A program made the position numbers and the translations under genes. Under the pieces are notes generated by a model. It made no database searches, was not told the DNA's origin, and worked only from the letters and a program-made list of their open reading frames with translations. 64,000 bases of DNA from Chinchilla lanigera. Lineage: Eukaryota > Chordata > Mammalia > Rodentia > Chinchillidae. Positions 1-13,110 of this stretch are shown piece after piece (positions within the stretch are counted from its first letter, which is position 1; each line of letters opens with the position of its first letter). The stretch spans positions 22,160,846-22,224,845 of the forward strand of contig NW_004955436.1 in NCBI RefSeq assembly GCF_000276665.1, read 5' to 3'.

Positions 1-1730
1 CTAGAACTAGTACAGTACGTAGTATGTCCTATATGAAACTCCACAATTTATGTATTAAACATTTGACTTCAACTTTATTGAAAGCTTTATTTCCTATTTT
101 TTTCATAGTCTGGAATACTGAGTAAACATTATATCTTGAAGTTCATGGACCATATAGTCTTTTTTCCAATTTCTAAAATGCAAATAAAGATTATCAAGAC
201 TACATACATCTCTTGTTGAGATAATACAGTTGTAAAACAGAAGAAGAAAACACACCCTACAGTACATTTTCTAATGGATTGGGAATCTACAAGAACATGG
301 GGCAAGTTTACTTTTGCATGTAACTAGAAATCTTTATTGAAGTTGCTTAAGATGGGAATTCAAAAACCAGTCAGTCAAAGATCTATTTCTAAATATAGAA
401 TCATCAAAATTAATCTTTATAAGTTCCAGTAAATTAAAATGGTGATGACAATTGCCTTTGAAGAACCAGTCTGATTAGTGCCAAATTTCTACTGCATTAG
501 GCTATAATGCAAAAGTAAGCTCTGTATTGTCCTCAGCCACAGTGTAGGCAGCGTGCCCCAGCGAGTAGTAGCAAGCTTTAAAGATAACTGCAACCAAGCA
601 CAATTGAGATAGTGAGGAAATGAACATACCAAAGAAAGCTAGCAGTTTAGCACTCAAAATACTAACAGACAAGATTAGTATTGGAAACTTCCAAGATCTG
701 GGAGGTTATGTCACTGCAGATTTGGTTAAAATGGGATTCCCTCTTGTGATTCACTTCTCTTCCATGTGTTGGACCTGTTGGAATGTCTGAAGGCCCAATT
801 TTAGAATTACTTATGGCTACCAGCCTCAGTCTCTCAATGTCAACTATAGATTGTCACTGTGAGGTTTCGCAACCTGCATCCCCTGGGAGTTACTTATCTG
901 CTTCCTAAAGTAGCCCTTTCCTTTAATCTCGGTGGAAATGGCAACCCTACCTTTCTAAGAATGGGATCAAGAAATAATACGCTTGTGTACAATATGAGTA
1001 ATGAACCCTACAATAAGACAGAAGAAATGATTTTTTAAAATAGTAAAAAATACCTCCCCAAAAGATAAATTTTACAAAATACTCACACTTGCTTAAAGGT
1101 TGAGTGGATTATCACTGAACCAGAAATCTTTGTTAGTGACTTGAGAATCTACTAGCTGCTAAGGAAGCCACAGGAAGGACATTTTTTTGTGTTGCTGCTA
1201 CACTAGCTTAGGAAATATTTATCTGGCTTATATAAAAATGTTCACACACTCTGACAAGTAATTTTATGTCTAGATGCCTACCTACTAAATAACCAGTAGT
1301 GCAAGAAAATATTTATGTATTAAAATGGGGACCACTGGGTTACTTCTTTGACAAAGGATTGGATATAATCAAAATAAGGGAAATAGGCAAGCACATGATG
1401 GGTCATTTATAAAATCACATCTAACCTTTAAAAATTATGTTTATGAAAAATTTTATTGAAAAAGAAAATGCTGTAATATAACCTTAAGCCAGAATAGCAC
1501 CAAATTAAAAATAGAGCATTCCGTGTATTTTAGCTATGCAAATTTTTAAACAATTCGTATTTAAAAAGGATTGGCAAGAAATAGCCAAAAATTTTAATAA
1601 TAGTCCTTCATAAGTGATAAGATTAACATGCTAACTTTCTGATTTTTTTTGTAAGCCTTTGTAGCTTCTAAGCTTTCTACACAGGAATGAACTGAAAACA
1701 ATTATCAAAAACAAGTTTAAAAATTATTGA
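1..1730. other. intergenic, nothing recognised
   Basis: AT-rich DNA with stops in all frames, no splice-linked coding signal and no repeat that I could name. Confidence 0.6.
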
Positions 1731-1911
1731 GCCAGGCATGGTTTTGCGCACCTGTAATTCCAGGACTCTGGGAGGATGAGACAGGAGGAGAGCAAGTGCC
1801 AACCCACCCTAGGAAACTCAGAGAAATCCTATCTCAAAAATAAAAAATAACAAAAAGGGACAGAGATGCAGCTCAAGGTTAAAGTCCTAGGACAGCCAAA
1901 AAATGAAAAAG
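1731..1911 (+). mobile_element. B1-ID composite SINE, diverged
   Basis: It begins GCCAGGCATGG, runs through a B1 body (CTGTAATTCC, GGGAGG), an A-rich linker and a degraded ID half (GATGCAGCTCAAGG). The (TAGA)n microsatellite follows its tail. Confidence 0.75.
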
Positions 1912-1912
1912 G

Positions 1913-1963
<51 letters not shown>
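1913..1963 (+). repeat. (TAGA)n microsatellite
   Basis: About 12 near-perfect tetranucleotide units growing out of the tail of the preceding SINE. Confidence 0.95.
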
Positions 1964-4586
1964 TGATATTGATATCAAAAGAATCTAGACACAAAGGAGT
2001 ACATGCAACTACAATTCTACTTATATAATGTACAAGAACAAGCAAAGCCCCTCTCTGTTTTAGAAGCGAGGACCAGGCTTCCCTTGTGCTGGAGGCAAAG
2101 AATCACAGGCAGCATGAGGGGAGTGTGAGGATGCTTAGGCATATTTGCTTGCCAAAAGTAAATAATCGCATTCACTTACAACACATGCACTTCTCTTTAT
2201 TTTATAACAGGCTAGGAGTTATTTTAAGGAAAAGTACTGTAGTCCTCTCCCGAGGAAGGACCATTGGACATTTTAAAGGTGCCAGAAGTCTTCATAAAAC
2301 TATTCCCAGACATAACATCTGCTTTTTTGGCAGAGAACTTAATTCATGCCACCATAGCAAGCGACTATTTAAAAAATAACAAGCTCAGGCCTTAATACTA
2401 ACTTAATCTTCCAGAATCTCAAGATAATACTGAACAACCGTGAAGGAATCGATAGGCTGGTAATAAAATGTTTGGGGAACATAACCTCACCTTAAGAAGA
2501 TTAAGCTATAAACATGACTCATCTAGGTGTTTCCACGAGTGAGAAACGCACAGCCGCCTCTTCCTGTTGAGGTAAGGACACCTTTCATAAGCCTTCCTTG
2601 CAACTGGGTGGAGAGAGAGAATGAGAACCATCAGCAGAAAAAGTATTCCAGCCCTTGCTGACCTTTGTCCAGCTACAGGCCACTTGTGAATGTCAGTGGC
2701 AAAGGACATTCTGAAGCAGAACAGCTAACCAGGTAGAGGCAGGCAGTGAAAAGCCTGGAAGAGAAAGCAAACTGCAAAGCTGAGGAATAGAAATATGATT
2801 AACAATGAGTATCTTTTAGAATTTTCATATAATATTTTTGGTTGACACAATAATTACACATATTTATGAAATTACAGTACAATGTTTTGATTCATGTAGA
2901 TATTGAGCAGTGACCAACTCGGGGTAATTAGCGTTCATTTTTAATTAATCTTTTAGAAATCTTTAAGACCCTGTTTAAGAAAAAGTTATTAAAATTGATA
3001 GTGTTACAGCAAAAATTCAGGCTGTATTCCGCAAGAGACCAAAGAGAACAGACAAAGTTTTTAATTTAGACCAGTCACCACTCATCCTGACTTGCAAGTC
3101 CGGGAAGTGGGCGTGGACCTGTCTTTGTTCCCAGGTTATATACATTTTTGGTTTCCATGGTAACAGAAAGGCATGTTGTAGCCCTGGCTACATGTTGTTT
3201 TCCTTGTGCCATGTAACCGGGTCAGGCTCCGGTCATGAGCCCAACCACAATGATATATACTTTCTGTACTCTGTTCTATATGTCCCCCTGTAGATAACCA
3301 CACATTTACTTTATGGTTATAGTGTTTACCTAGGGCCAGGAGATGGCACTGCCCAGGCAGGGTCATGGAGGGTCAGCTAGGCCTAGGTGCCCCCTTATCT
3401 TGGGGAGACATTCCTGGGCAGTGTTGATCTGGGGAATTAGCTCTTACACTGTCCCGGGAGGCTTCCCAAGGCACCTGTAGGCTTTTTCCAAAACTATTTT
3501 ATTCAAAATAATATGCTAAGATTCATTGCCCCCTACAATAGGAAATGTAATAAATGAAATATGTAGTAGGAAAATATCCACCAAAAGGAAGAGAAAAGCA
3601 AAAACTTGAGTCTCTTTTCCTATATTTACCTGTTCTTACCATCAAGAAACACAATCCTCTTCCTGAAAAGTCCCCAAGATATGAATTTTTGCTTCTTTAA
3701 CCTTGGAACAGTGACTCATGTATTTAACCCAGCTGGCCATTTTTCTGTCCCCAGGTCCGAATAAATGCCTTTTTTTCTGCCTTTGATAGAAAGCCAGTCG
3801 AAAACTAGGTTTGTTCTTAGTCACAAAGCTGAGAAGGAATTAGAACTTGAAGAAACAAACTTTCTTTGAGAATCCACAGCCAAGGGGATTTTCCTGAGGA
3901 AATTTGGCAGGAAACGTGCGAGAACAGAAAGAGTCCTGGTGAAATTTCCAGGCTGAAAGATAAATCGTCCACATCACCTGGCTTGGGGCTTTGGGACCTG
4001 CCTCTCTATAACCCAAATGATACTCACAAAATGATGATCAGCATTGGTGCTAAGAATCAAATAATATTTTGTAAGGGCTTCTTGTTACTGTATCAGAAGT
4101 CAGTATTGATAAATAGCCCATATGGTCAAGCCAGCTGCAATGTGAAGAATTAAAAAGAAGTATTCAGTTCCTGGACCAGAGTATCAATCAGGTTGTATCC
4201 GATGTCATTCCCTACATGTACATGAGCAAAAATGAAAGCCATGCAGTGACTTCTTTAACCATGTGCACAAAACAGAAAACAAAGAAATAACTTTTTCCAG
4301 CGACCCATGGTACTTATCTCTCTTCTTTCATTAAGATTTATTTTTGTGCCCCTGAGAGGCCCTCATAACCTCCCAGCAAATTGCCTATTTCTACATAAAC
4401 CAATATACCCAGAGATTAAAAACTACAGTGAATATTTTTTTAAAATTCAAACTTATTACAGTAGATGATACATTGCCAAAAATGGTGGGATAAGTATGTT
4501 CAAAGTACAGGTAAATATTTCAAGGGGGACTAATGGCAATATGTCTTTTACTGTAAAAATTTTTTGCCCTTTAATCATTTTGTTCA
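1964..4586. other. intergenic, mostly unrecognised
   Basis: No gene seen. An L1 3' fragment lies at 2820-2945. The stretch 3060-3540 is less AT-rich and may be an old LTR, but I cannot name it. Confidence 0.5.
2820..2945. mobile_element. L1 3'-UTR fragment
   Basis: The phrases TGGTTGACACAATAATTAC, CATATTTATG and GGGTAATTAGC in order match the old mammalian L1 3' region. Confidence 0.6.
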
Positions 4587-4737
4587 CACCAGGCATAGTA
4601 GTGCATGCCTGTAATTCTGCCAGTCAGGAGGCTGAGTTACGAAGACCACGTGAGTTCACTGTCAGCTGGGGCTACATAGTGAGTTCAAGTCCAGCCTGAA
4701 ATACATAGCAAGACCCTCCCTATCTTGAAAAAAAATT
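4587..4737 (+). mobile_element. B1 SINE with internal duplication
   Basis: Starts CCAGGCATAGTAG. The GAGTTC...CAGC(C)TG segment occurs twice (GGGGCTACATAGTGAGTTC between), the mark of duplicated B1. It ends in an A-rich tail. Confidence 0.85.
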
Positions 4738-5603
4738 AATTAATTGTTCTGAGCACCCTGCATATAAATTTCAAGGCTTCATAGTGATGCAAAGGAAAGC
4801 CAGACAGAGGAGGTTTAGCAGGGTAGAGTTATTGTCGATATTAAGCACAATCTAGAGGCAGAAAAACTCTATCCATCCCTTGATCGTGGCAACTGGCCAG
4901 ATAATTCATTGACATCTTAGGAGACGGAGTAACAGGAGAGTGATTAAACCAATTAACAAAACAATTGATTGACTTACAAGTTTACACAGCTCAGGAGCCC
5001 TCAAAGGAAATGAAGACCAAAAAAGTAGTTGTAGTCAGTTACCTATATACTACTGTACAGAACAAAAATATTGTAAAGAGGCAACAAATCAGGTGAGGGA
5101 GCTTGAATGGTAAATTATTTAAATAAGTTCACTACAGAATTCTCTAAATATTGACTTTTCTTGTCTTTGAGAATCAGGATGTCCAATCTTTGTAGTACAG
5201 GAAAGGTGTCTTTCAAAGGGAATTTCAGCTTCTGCTTTTAAGAAACAGCACACAGGGCAAAGTGATCGTTCTGTACTTGCTATTTTTTTTTTTCAGTATC
5301 TTTAATTTGAACAGTTAAGATGCTGGAACAGCATATTTTAATCCCTTCAAAAGCAATAACATATCGGTGGTGGGAGATCCGACCCATATGAACAGATAAC
5401 GGAGTTGAGGTGGAAATGAATGTAGGGTCAGATGCCGGGCAGACTGCAGGAGGGTCCAAGACCAGCAGTCACCACAGATACACAGAGAGAAGGAAAGAAA
5501 TGAAGGGCATCATTTTCTAGGTCAGCAGACTTTAATGTAAGGCATGTGTGTTATGTAAGGTTTTCTACAATCACATTAAATTAAGTATTAAAAAGGCATA
5601 AAG

Positions 5604-5798
5604 TGCCTGGCCCTGGTGGTGTACCCCAGTAATTTCAGTACTCTGGGAGGCTGAGGCAGGAAGATCACAAGTTTGACCCCACCATGGGCAACTTAATGAC
5701 TTACCAAGACTTAGCAAAATGTTTAAAAAATATTTTAAAAGGGCTGGGGAATGTAGTTCAGTGTAAGACTCTGGGTTCAATCCCCAGTATTGAAAAAA
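5604..5798 (+). mobile_element. B1-ID composite SINE
   Basis: A B1 half (GGGAGGCTGAGGCAGGAAG) is joined by an A-rich linker to an ID half (GGGCTGGGGAATGTAG ... TCAATCCCCAGTATTG). This is the dimeric SINE type known from several non-murid rodents. Confidence 0.88.
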
Positions 5799-5960
5799 GG
5801 TGTAGAAAAAGTGAGACTAATTTGGGTAATATATTTTATTTATTTCAATGTACTAAAAATTAGTCATTTAACATGTAATCAGTAAAATAAAATATTAAGG
5901 AAATGTTCTACTTTTAGTCCAAAAACTAGTTATGTGTTTTACATTAACAGCATCTTCCCA

Positions 5961-6050
5961 TTTTTCTTTCTTTTGTAGTACTGGGGATTGAACCAGGGCC
6001 TCAGCACCTGGTAGGCAAGTGCTCTGCCACTGAGCTACATCCCCAGCCCT
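5961..6050 (-). mobile_element. ID SINE
   Basis: An antisense tRNA-derived ID: pyrimidine tail, then TACTGGGGATTGAACC ... CCACTGAGCTACATCCCC. Confidence 0.9.
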
Positions 6051-6589
6051 CTCTACTTGGAGTAGCCACATTATAAGTGCTGTTGGCACAGATGAGCAGT
6101 GCCAACTTGGACTGAGCAAGTTTAGACTATCAAAACATCTTCAGATATTTTACTTTTTCTTATTTCCTCACCTGCAAACTGAACAGAATTTACTGATTTT
6201 TAAATCCAAATACTTTCCTTTTAAAAACAGGTTGAGTCTGGTGGTCTGAGCAACTGATTTGAAGGTAACAATATGCAATAGAATTACAACAGTGAACTCC
6301 TACCATCTTGTTTAGTGAAACTCCTTATTATCTCTACTGTTTTATCGAAGAATTATTTTCTTATTCCCTATAATGATTTGAGCAATCTTTCATTCTTACA
6401 TCTGGTAATCTGAGCAATGTAGTTGAGGATAGCGATATGTAATGTAACAACTACTGTTGATTTGTATTAATTTGTCTTGAGACTCTATCACTTTGAATGT
6501 TCTTGCTTTGATTTGTTTATGTTTGTGGTACTGGTATGCACTACTGTTCTATTTCTTTGTTTGTTTACTTCTCATTTACTACTCTCTTC

Positions 6590-6620
6590 AAAATAATAAA
6601 TAAATAAATAAATAAATAAA
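6590..6620 (+). repeat. (AAAT)n microsatellite
   Basis: About seven tetranucleotide units. Confidence 0.9.
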
Positions 6621-6938
6621 AACAGGTTGAATGTCCAACCCTTTTTTTGTTCCAAAGTCTTTCACTTGGAGAGAAAAGTCCATTCTTGTATATTTGACCT
6701 AAATCAATGTTTACAGGTGTTCTGATTGAAAACCACAGGTATAGCTCACAAGATCCCCCAGCAACTCTTTAATATAGACACATTAACACACACATCTCAA
6801 ACCACAGTGTTGAAAAACCAAATCTTTTGAAATGATAATGAAGCAATGATTAAAACTGAACACCTTCTAAAAAGGAAACTCACTGCTATCATTATGTAAA
6901 CTTCCAGATTCCTAATTCAAAACCTCCCTAATTTTTTT

Positions 6939-7096
6939 ATTTTTTTTATTTTTTAATTTTTGAGACAGGGTCTTGCTATGCAGTTCAGTTCATATGAGCT
7001 CACTTTGTAGCCCAGGCTGGCCTTGAACTCGCAACAATCCTCCTGCCTCAGCCTCCTGAGTGCTGGGATTACAGGCGTGCACCACCACGCCTGGCT
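6939..7096 (-). mobile_element. B1 SINE with 14-bp target-site duplication
   Basis: An antisense duplicated-type B1 (GAGACAGGGTCTTGC ... GGGATTACAGGCGTGC). It is flanked by TCCCTAATTTTTTT at 6925-6938 and 7097-7110. Its low divergence suggests a fairly young insertion. Confidence 0.93.
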
Positions 7097-7219
7097 TCCC
7101 TAATTTTTTTTGACAGAGAAAATGCAAACAATTTCTACCATCCAAACATTAAAATTTCCATAATTTCATTCCCTTTTCTTGAAATAAATATAAAAATAAT
7201 AAATTTAATATAATCATCA

Positions 7220-7320
7220 AGGCTGGGGATATAGCTCAATGGCATAAGCACCTACCTGGCAAGCACAAGGACATGACTTTGATTCCTGGTGCCAAAAACA
7301 AAACAAAACAAAATAATAAT
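7220..7320 (+). mobile_element. ID SINE with 13-bp target-site duplication
   Basis: GGCTGGGGATATAGCTCAA ... GATTCCTGGTGCC and an A-rich tail, flanked by AATATAATCATCA at 7207-7219 and 7321-7333. Confidence 0.93.
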
Positions 7321-7333
7321 AATATAATCATCA

Positions 7334-10199
7334 GTTATAATAACCAGTTTGTAATAAGACTACTAAGTAACAAATCATTTTAAGGGAATGGTTAGAGACG
7401 AGTACTGTTTCTTATCTGTTTCAGGGAAGTTGGGCATAGGCCATGATGGCTTAGGGCCGGCGCTCTGTCCTCACACTCACCCAACGCGACACTGTGCTGC
7501 TGTCCTATGAGGCAAGATCAGGACACACCTCACCTCCCTTCCTAAACCTTTTCAATAATTCCTCTTCCCGTAGGTCCCAGACTTTCAGTCTTCCTAAGGC
7601 ACCAGGCTTCGGATGTATATCAAAGCTATACTGCACACCAATTATCTTCTTCTTAAAACACATCTAAGAAATTGACTTTTTCAGGATATTTTGTCTCCAA
7701 AGGCTGCTGGGACAAGTTCAGCTCTGTGGCTAGATAGTCCAGCCTTCTCTTCAGCTACCAAGCCTCCTTCTGGACGCTTGGCCCTGTGTCAGCCCCTCCC
7801 TCCTTCCTCGGCTCACTCAGAGATATAAGGTCCTGGAAACTGTAGTGAGAAATGCAGCAGGAGAAATTCTGCCAGCAGACAGCCTTCAAACTTGGACTGT
7901 GACTTCAGCTGTTCCCTGGAGCTCTAGGCCTGAGTCCCTCCATCCACATGTGCCCGGGCCTCCAGTCTGCTGGTCTACCCTGCAGATTTTGGACTTGCCA
8001 GCCACCATTATGTGTGGCAATTCCTTAAAATGAGAGAGAGAGAGAGACACAGAGAGAGGGAGACGTAGAAAGAGGATGTTTATTGGTGCTATTTGTTCTG
8101 TTTTTCTGGAGAACCCTGATTGGTACAATCATGTTTGATATATCAAAGTTTAGCTGGTGATTTGGTGGACTATGCTGCCAGTTATATCTGATCACACCTA
8201 GGAGAGTTTGAGGACCCCCTCTGAACACTTAGGTGGGCTCTGACTACATCCATCCCACCACACAGCCCTCATGAAGTTGGGAGAGAGCAAACCCCACCTT
8301 CACACCCAGGGTATCATGATTCAGACCTAAGCTATTTCTTCCTTTTCTGCTCTGTGCACAGAAACTAGTTGGAAACAGCCTGCTTAAATTTGTAGAAAAT
8401 ACCCTCTCTCTCCAACTAAGTGGGGAGGGGGAATCTCGTGGCTCTAGCGCTTCTGCAATCCACCTTGTGACCATGAGGGAAGTCAGCCTTAAGAAGAGGA
8501 AGGACCGGACAAGACAAACACAGAAAAGTAGAATTGTGTGAACCAGATCCAAAACTAACCCCACTTTCAGAATGTGTATTTCTGTGACGCAGTGGACCCT
8601 CACTGCTAGATGGCAGGGCCTGGTCTCATCTAAGGTCTTGGAAGCCCGTGTCTACTACTGGTGAGTGTGACTGTGGATTTGATACCCTCAGTGTGCTCCC
8701 TGCTTTGCCTCCCTCTAGCACTGCTGTGTTTACCCAGTCTTTCAATAATTCTCCATGGAGAGTGACTGGTCCTTAAAACAATCTTCTCTAGCTCATTTGA
8801 CTTCCTCATTTTCAACAGAACTGCAGCACTGCCCAACACACCTGCCACCTGATAGCACACCTAAATCTTGTGTTCTCTCTCTATTGATGGGAAAATAGCA
8901 TCTGACTTCCTGAACAACAATATCAAAGAAGAGAGCAACACCCTTCCACTCACTCCTTCCAATTGCTGCCACAGTCCTTTTATTTACTTAGGAGTACACC
9001 TGATGATTCCTGAACTAGAGATGCTGCTTGGTCAAACATTGTTTTTCTACCTTCTGAAAAATTTCTTATCTGCCTCAAAGTCGCACCCCTTAACATGTTT
9101 CTTTTTCCAGCTAAGGATCCAGCACACTCTGTTAGCTCTTATTTACCAAACTTGTGATACTACTGCCTCTGCCTCAAGACTAGGGCCATCATGTGACTAG
9201 AACCATAGCTCATCTTTGCAGTTGCTAAATTACTGGCATATAGGAGTCAGTATGTCTCCCTTGGGGAGGGGAGCGAAGGTGGCCTGTGTGGAGAAGAAAG
9301 AACGCAATCCGGATCTGGCAATCTTGGCCACCAACAAAATGGCAGCCTACACCAGCTCCCTTCCAAATGAAGACTTCCACGTATATATTTGAAGACACTT
9401 AATCACTTGCCAGTACCCTAGGGAGCCTGGGAAATATAACACTTGTTCATTTTAATTCTACATTAAGCAAGCAAAACCTAAGGAAACATTACACTGTGAA
9501 GAGTCGTCAAAATATATGGAAAGGAAGTTGTTAGACCATGGATGAAAATATTATTTGCAGCTGTTATTGAAGTGCACACACACTTAGGATGGGAAGGAAG
9601 GTGAATCAATAGAAAGTTGAGTTCAACTTCTCACATTACTATAACCACCTACTTATCCTCAGCATGGATCACCCTGACAGGCCGCTCTCTCGGTGACTTT
9701 CTCTCACAGGCCGACTGCTCCTCCGTACCAAACCTTGCATCAGTTTTCATGTTCTAGACTCCCAAGGGCAGGAGAGGTTCAAGGTCATTTCAAGAGGTGT
9801 CCAGTCCCCTTTTAACCAAGAGATACAGCTTAGAAAGTATTTAAAGTTCCTGACTACTTCACAAGAGTTAAGAAGCCCCAGAAGTCCATGACCATCAACA
9901 GGTATGTGTGTTTTTTGCACTGTAAGGAATTCTAGCAGGTAATCTTACAGAAAACTACAAGTCAGAGTCTCGGGCTCAACTGCATAAAATAACCAGCGTT
10001 AAAGTCAAGCATGCCAAAGTAGAGTGGGCGTGGACAGAGAGCTGGAGAACAAGGAGGAAATATGATAAGATGATGCTGAGTAAAGGGAAGCACTACCTGT
10101 GATTTATCCAGCACTGTCTATCTCCGGGCTCCTACATAACTCTTACACACATGCAAGTGCTTGTGTCTACTCAAGTGAAGTGAGTACGACTGTGCTCTG
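7334..10199. other. intergenic, few recognisable elements
   Basis: No gene seen. A probable old repeat remnant with a (GA)n tract lies at 7880-8130. The rest shows no signal that I can name. Confidence 0.5.
7880..8130 (+). repeat. probable old interspersed repeat with (GA)n
   Basis: The end phrase TTCTGGAGAACCCTGATTGG after a simple tract resembles the terminus of a common mammalian repeat family. I cannot assign the family. Confidence 0.4.
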
Positions 10200-10312
10200 C
10201 CTTTCACAGCCGAGAAGCATGGCTCACAGGGAGATATAATACTGTGCCCAAGGCTCCAAAGCTATTAAATGAAAGGCTGGGATTGAACCCCGGCTGTCTG
10301 GTTTCTTCACCC
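10200..10312 (-). mobile_element. MIR SINE
   Basis: The phrases TGCCCAAGGCTCC, AAAGGCTGGGATTGAACCC and CTGTCTGGTTTC in order match MIR read antisense. Confidence 0.75.
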
Positions 10313-10556
10313 TTACTGAATTCTTCTGGCGAAGAGACTAGATACACACTCCAGCAGGAAGGGACACCCTTTTCCTTGACCTCTGCTGATGAGACACAGA
10401 AAATTTTGCTTCCATGACCTCTACATTTTTACCATATTCATATCCTAAGTATTACTATTCCTTTGATGTAGTTTTGTTTAATGTTTATATCCTCACCTAA
10501 ATCCCGGTTAAATTGTTCCTCCCTCTTTTGGCCTAAAAGAAGCATTGGTTTCACTT

Positions 10557-10596
<40 letters not shown>

Positions 10597-10646
10597 CCAT
10601 CTATCTATCTATCTACCATCTATCTATCTATCTATCTATCTATCTA
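10557..10646 (+). repeat. (CTAT)n microsatellite, interrupted
   Basis: About 22 CTAT units with two ACC interruptions. Confidence 0.95.
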
Positions 10647-10656
10647 GGATTGTTTT

Positions 10657-10779
10657 CTTGTTTGTGAGACAGGGTCTTGCTATGTGACCCAGTCTGGTCT
10701 CTAACTCTTGAGCTCAAGCAATCTTCCTGCTTCAAGCTTCTGAGTAGCTGGGACTGCAGGCAATGCCAGCACACCCAGA
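10657..10779 (-). mobile_element. B1 or proto-B1 SINE without duplication
   Basis: TGAGACAGGGTCTTGCTATG ... GAGTAGCTGGGACTGCAGG. It lacks the internal duplication seen in the younger copies, so it is probably older. Confidence 0.8.
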
Positions 10780-11208
10780 TCATTGTGTCTTGATTTTCAA
10801 TAAGCAAGCTCTTTTTACAGACTTCTACCAGACTGTTGGTATATTTAAACCCAAAATGAATAACTAAGGAATGGGATAAAGGCACAAAACGCATGGGATA
10901 GGCAAATATAGGAACCAGGAAAGGCAAAACAAGAAGCTCACAAACAGATGGTGATTTATCACTTGCCGTAACTCGAAGAAGTAAGCTTGCTTTTCAAAAC
11001 TGCAGTCATTGATTACCAGTCTATAGGGAATACAGACACCAAACATTTCTTTTCTCTAGCACTATTTGGGGGTTGCTAGGAGCCCAAAGTAAGAGTTCAA
11101 AGTTATTACAAAGAATTTCTTCACCACTTCCCACCCCTTGGAGGAATAGAATGATATTTTTCCACAGTACCAGACCTGTAAGCTACAAGCCAATTTTTAG
11201 TTTATAAA

Positions 11209-11211
<3 letters not shown>

Positions 11212-11255
<44 letters not shown>
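11212..11255 (+). repeat. (CT)n microsatellite
   Basis: About 22 perfect dinucleotide units. Confidence 0.97.
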
Positions 11256-11257
<2 letters not shown>

Positions 11258-11334
11258 TTTGCTCTCACGCTCTCTCTGACTAAGTTCTCTTTAAATCACT
11301 GGAAGAGAAGGAGTGAGGAATCTAGCAAATAATG

Positions 11335-11900
11335 ACATACAGCTAATGTTTACCTATTTGTCAGGCAGAAGACTAAGCATTTTTCACAATTATCTCATTT
11401 AACCTTCACAAATATCCTATATGGGATCCATTATCCTATCTCCATTTTACAAGACACAGAGTAGTCACAGAAATCAGCTTTCCCGTTACTGGGACAAAGC
11501 ACCTGACCCACAATTTAAAGGAGAAGAGGTTTACTTGACTTATGGTTTCAGGAGTTTCAGTAAATGGGTTCATTCCAAAGCAGAAATATCATGGCAGAAG
11601 AACATGGTACAGGACTGCTACTCAATTCATGAGGGCCACAAGCAGACCCTGGGGAGAAAAGGGACCAGATATACAGACCAAGGCCAGTTCTTCATGATCT
11701 ACCCATACGTACACACAGAAATGTGCTTTATTCACCCCCTAAGCACCTTCCAAGCCAATCAAGTTGAAATAATGAAGCTTAGCTGTCGCATTAAGTGATG
11801 TGCCCAAGATCACATGACTAATCAGTAGTTGAGGGGTACTAAGTCCCAGTGATGCAGCTTCAGCAACTTCCTGCTTGATCACAGCACACCACTGCCTCCC
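11335..11900 (-). mobile_element. MIR SINE split by a MaLR LTR
   Basis: The MIR reads AATTATCTCATTTAACC ... TCTCCATTTTACAAG up to about 11470. It resumes at about 11785 with GATGTGCCCAAGATCACATG. The interruption is the LTR at 11471-11782. Confidence 0.72.
11471..11782 (-). mobile_element. MaLR-type solo LTR, partial and diverged
   Basis: Starts with GCTTTCCCGTTACTGGGACA, continues TTTACTTGACTTATGG, the inverse of the usual end of MaLR LTRs, and runs to CCAATCAAGTTG. It carries no coding region. Confidence 0.65.
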
Positions 11901-12540
11901 TCACAAAATATCTAACCAGCTAAAGAAAAGACCTCATGGGTCTCACTCCTAACCTACAGCTATTTCTGTGACACAGTTAATACAGATTTCTAGATGATAA
12001 GATCCCATATGTAGATAAAATTGTCCTCAACATAATTTGGAGTAGTAAGAGATCACTTTTTCATTTTCTTTTCACTTCTAGTCCAAAAATTCATATTATA
12101 AATGCTTTGTTCACACAAACTTAGTGTTTTTTAATTCATTTGAAAGGTCTAGCTGTTAGCACATAGACGTACATTCTTTGATCAAAGTACTGATTACAAA
12201 TTCTCTCACCCCTAAAAAAAATTTCTCACATTGTCAGTTTCCTGCATAAGGAACCAATAAAAGAGACAGATCAATACTATAAAGCATACAAATTTATTTA
12301 ATCAACTTTTAAATGACATGGAGACATCATAAGAAAGACCCAAAGAAACAGAAACTTGTGAATTTTTATGGCAAGTTTGTTGAAAAAAAGAAACAGAGGA
12401 GAAATATTGAGTAAGATAGAAGAAATATAGACCAGTAGAAAGGAGAAGTAAGTTATAGTTTTAAAATTATAATTTTGAGAAAAATAACAGCTTTAAGACA
12501 TGATCAAAGCTCCCCAAGTTCACAAAGTGCCCTTCACACC
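11901..12540. other. intergenic, nothing recognised
   Basis: AT-rich DNA without a supported gene or named repeat. Confidence 0.5.
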
Positions 12541-13110
12541 AGGCCTGTTGTTTTGTTCTTGTTTCCTGTCTATGTGCCTAGCCCCGAAATACCTAAAAGT
12601 CTTAAATACACAATAAATTCATAAAGTGGGCCTGTGTTTGTCTTCTGATACTATCCACCTATAAATTCTAGAGACCTTCACCCACAAAGATACACTATTA
12701 ATTGGGTATATCTCTAAATCTCAACACACACAAACCATAACCTAGTTGATAAGCTCAGTTTTTGGTCTAGTCTCTGAGTCATCTCACAAACACTACGTAA
12801 ATGATATATAACTCAAAGAACAAACATCCTAGATCACCTGTCCTGAGGGTACCATGTAACACCAGGACCATGTAAATACTTGCAACCTCAGACCACAATG
12901 CACTCACCCATTCTAGAACCTATGCATTTCCTCTTTGAGTGTGTACCCTTTTTGGTTCTGCCTAATAAATCTGTCTGGGGCTCTCTCTGATACATCTTAG
13001 AATACTTTTCTCTCAGGAGAAATCAAGAACCTACCAGGAGTACATTGAGACCAGCATCTTTTCTATAGGGGTATACCCTCAGATCCTGCCCCATCACAGT
13101 ATTAGACAAA
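12541..13110 (+). mobile_element. possible LTR remnant
   Basis: CCTTTTTGGTTCTGCCTAAT runs into AATAAA (12965) and then a pyrimidine-rich TTCTCTCAGG segment. This looks like the R-U5 end of a retroviral LTR. The family and the 5' end are uncertain. Confidence 0.35.

Noticed and set aside
3060..3540. Possible LTR or gene relic of higher GC content
   Set aside because: I could not find LTR ends, target duplication or a coding signal, so I left it unnamed.
7220..7320. tRNA-like sequences with A and B box resemblance
   Set aside because: They are tRNA-derived ID SINEs with A-rich tails and target duplications, not tRNA genes.
10557..10646. Regular tandem units as a possible CRISPR array
   Set aside because: It is a tetranucleotide microsatellite without spacers, in a mammalian genome.
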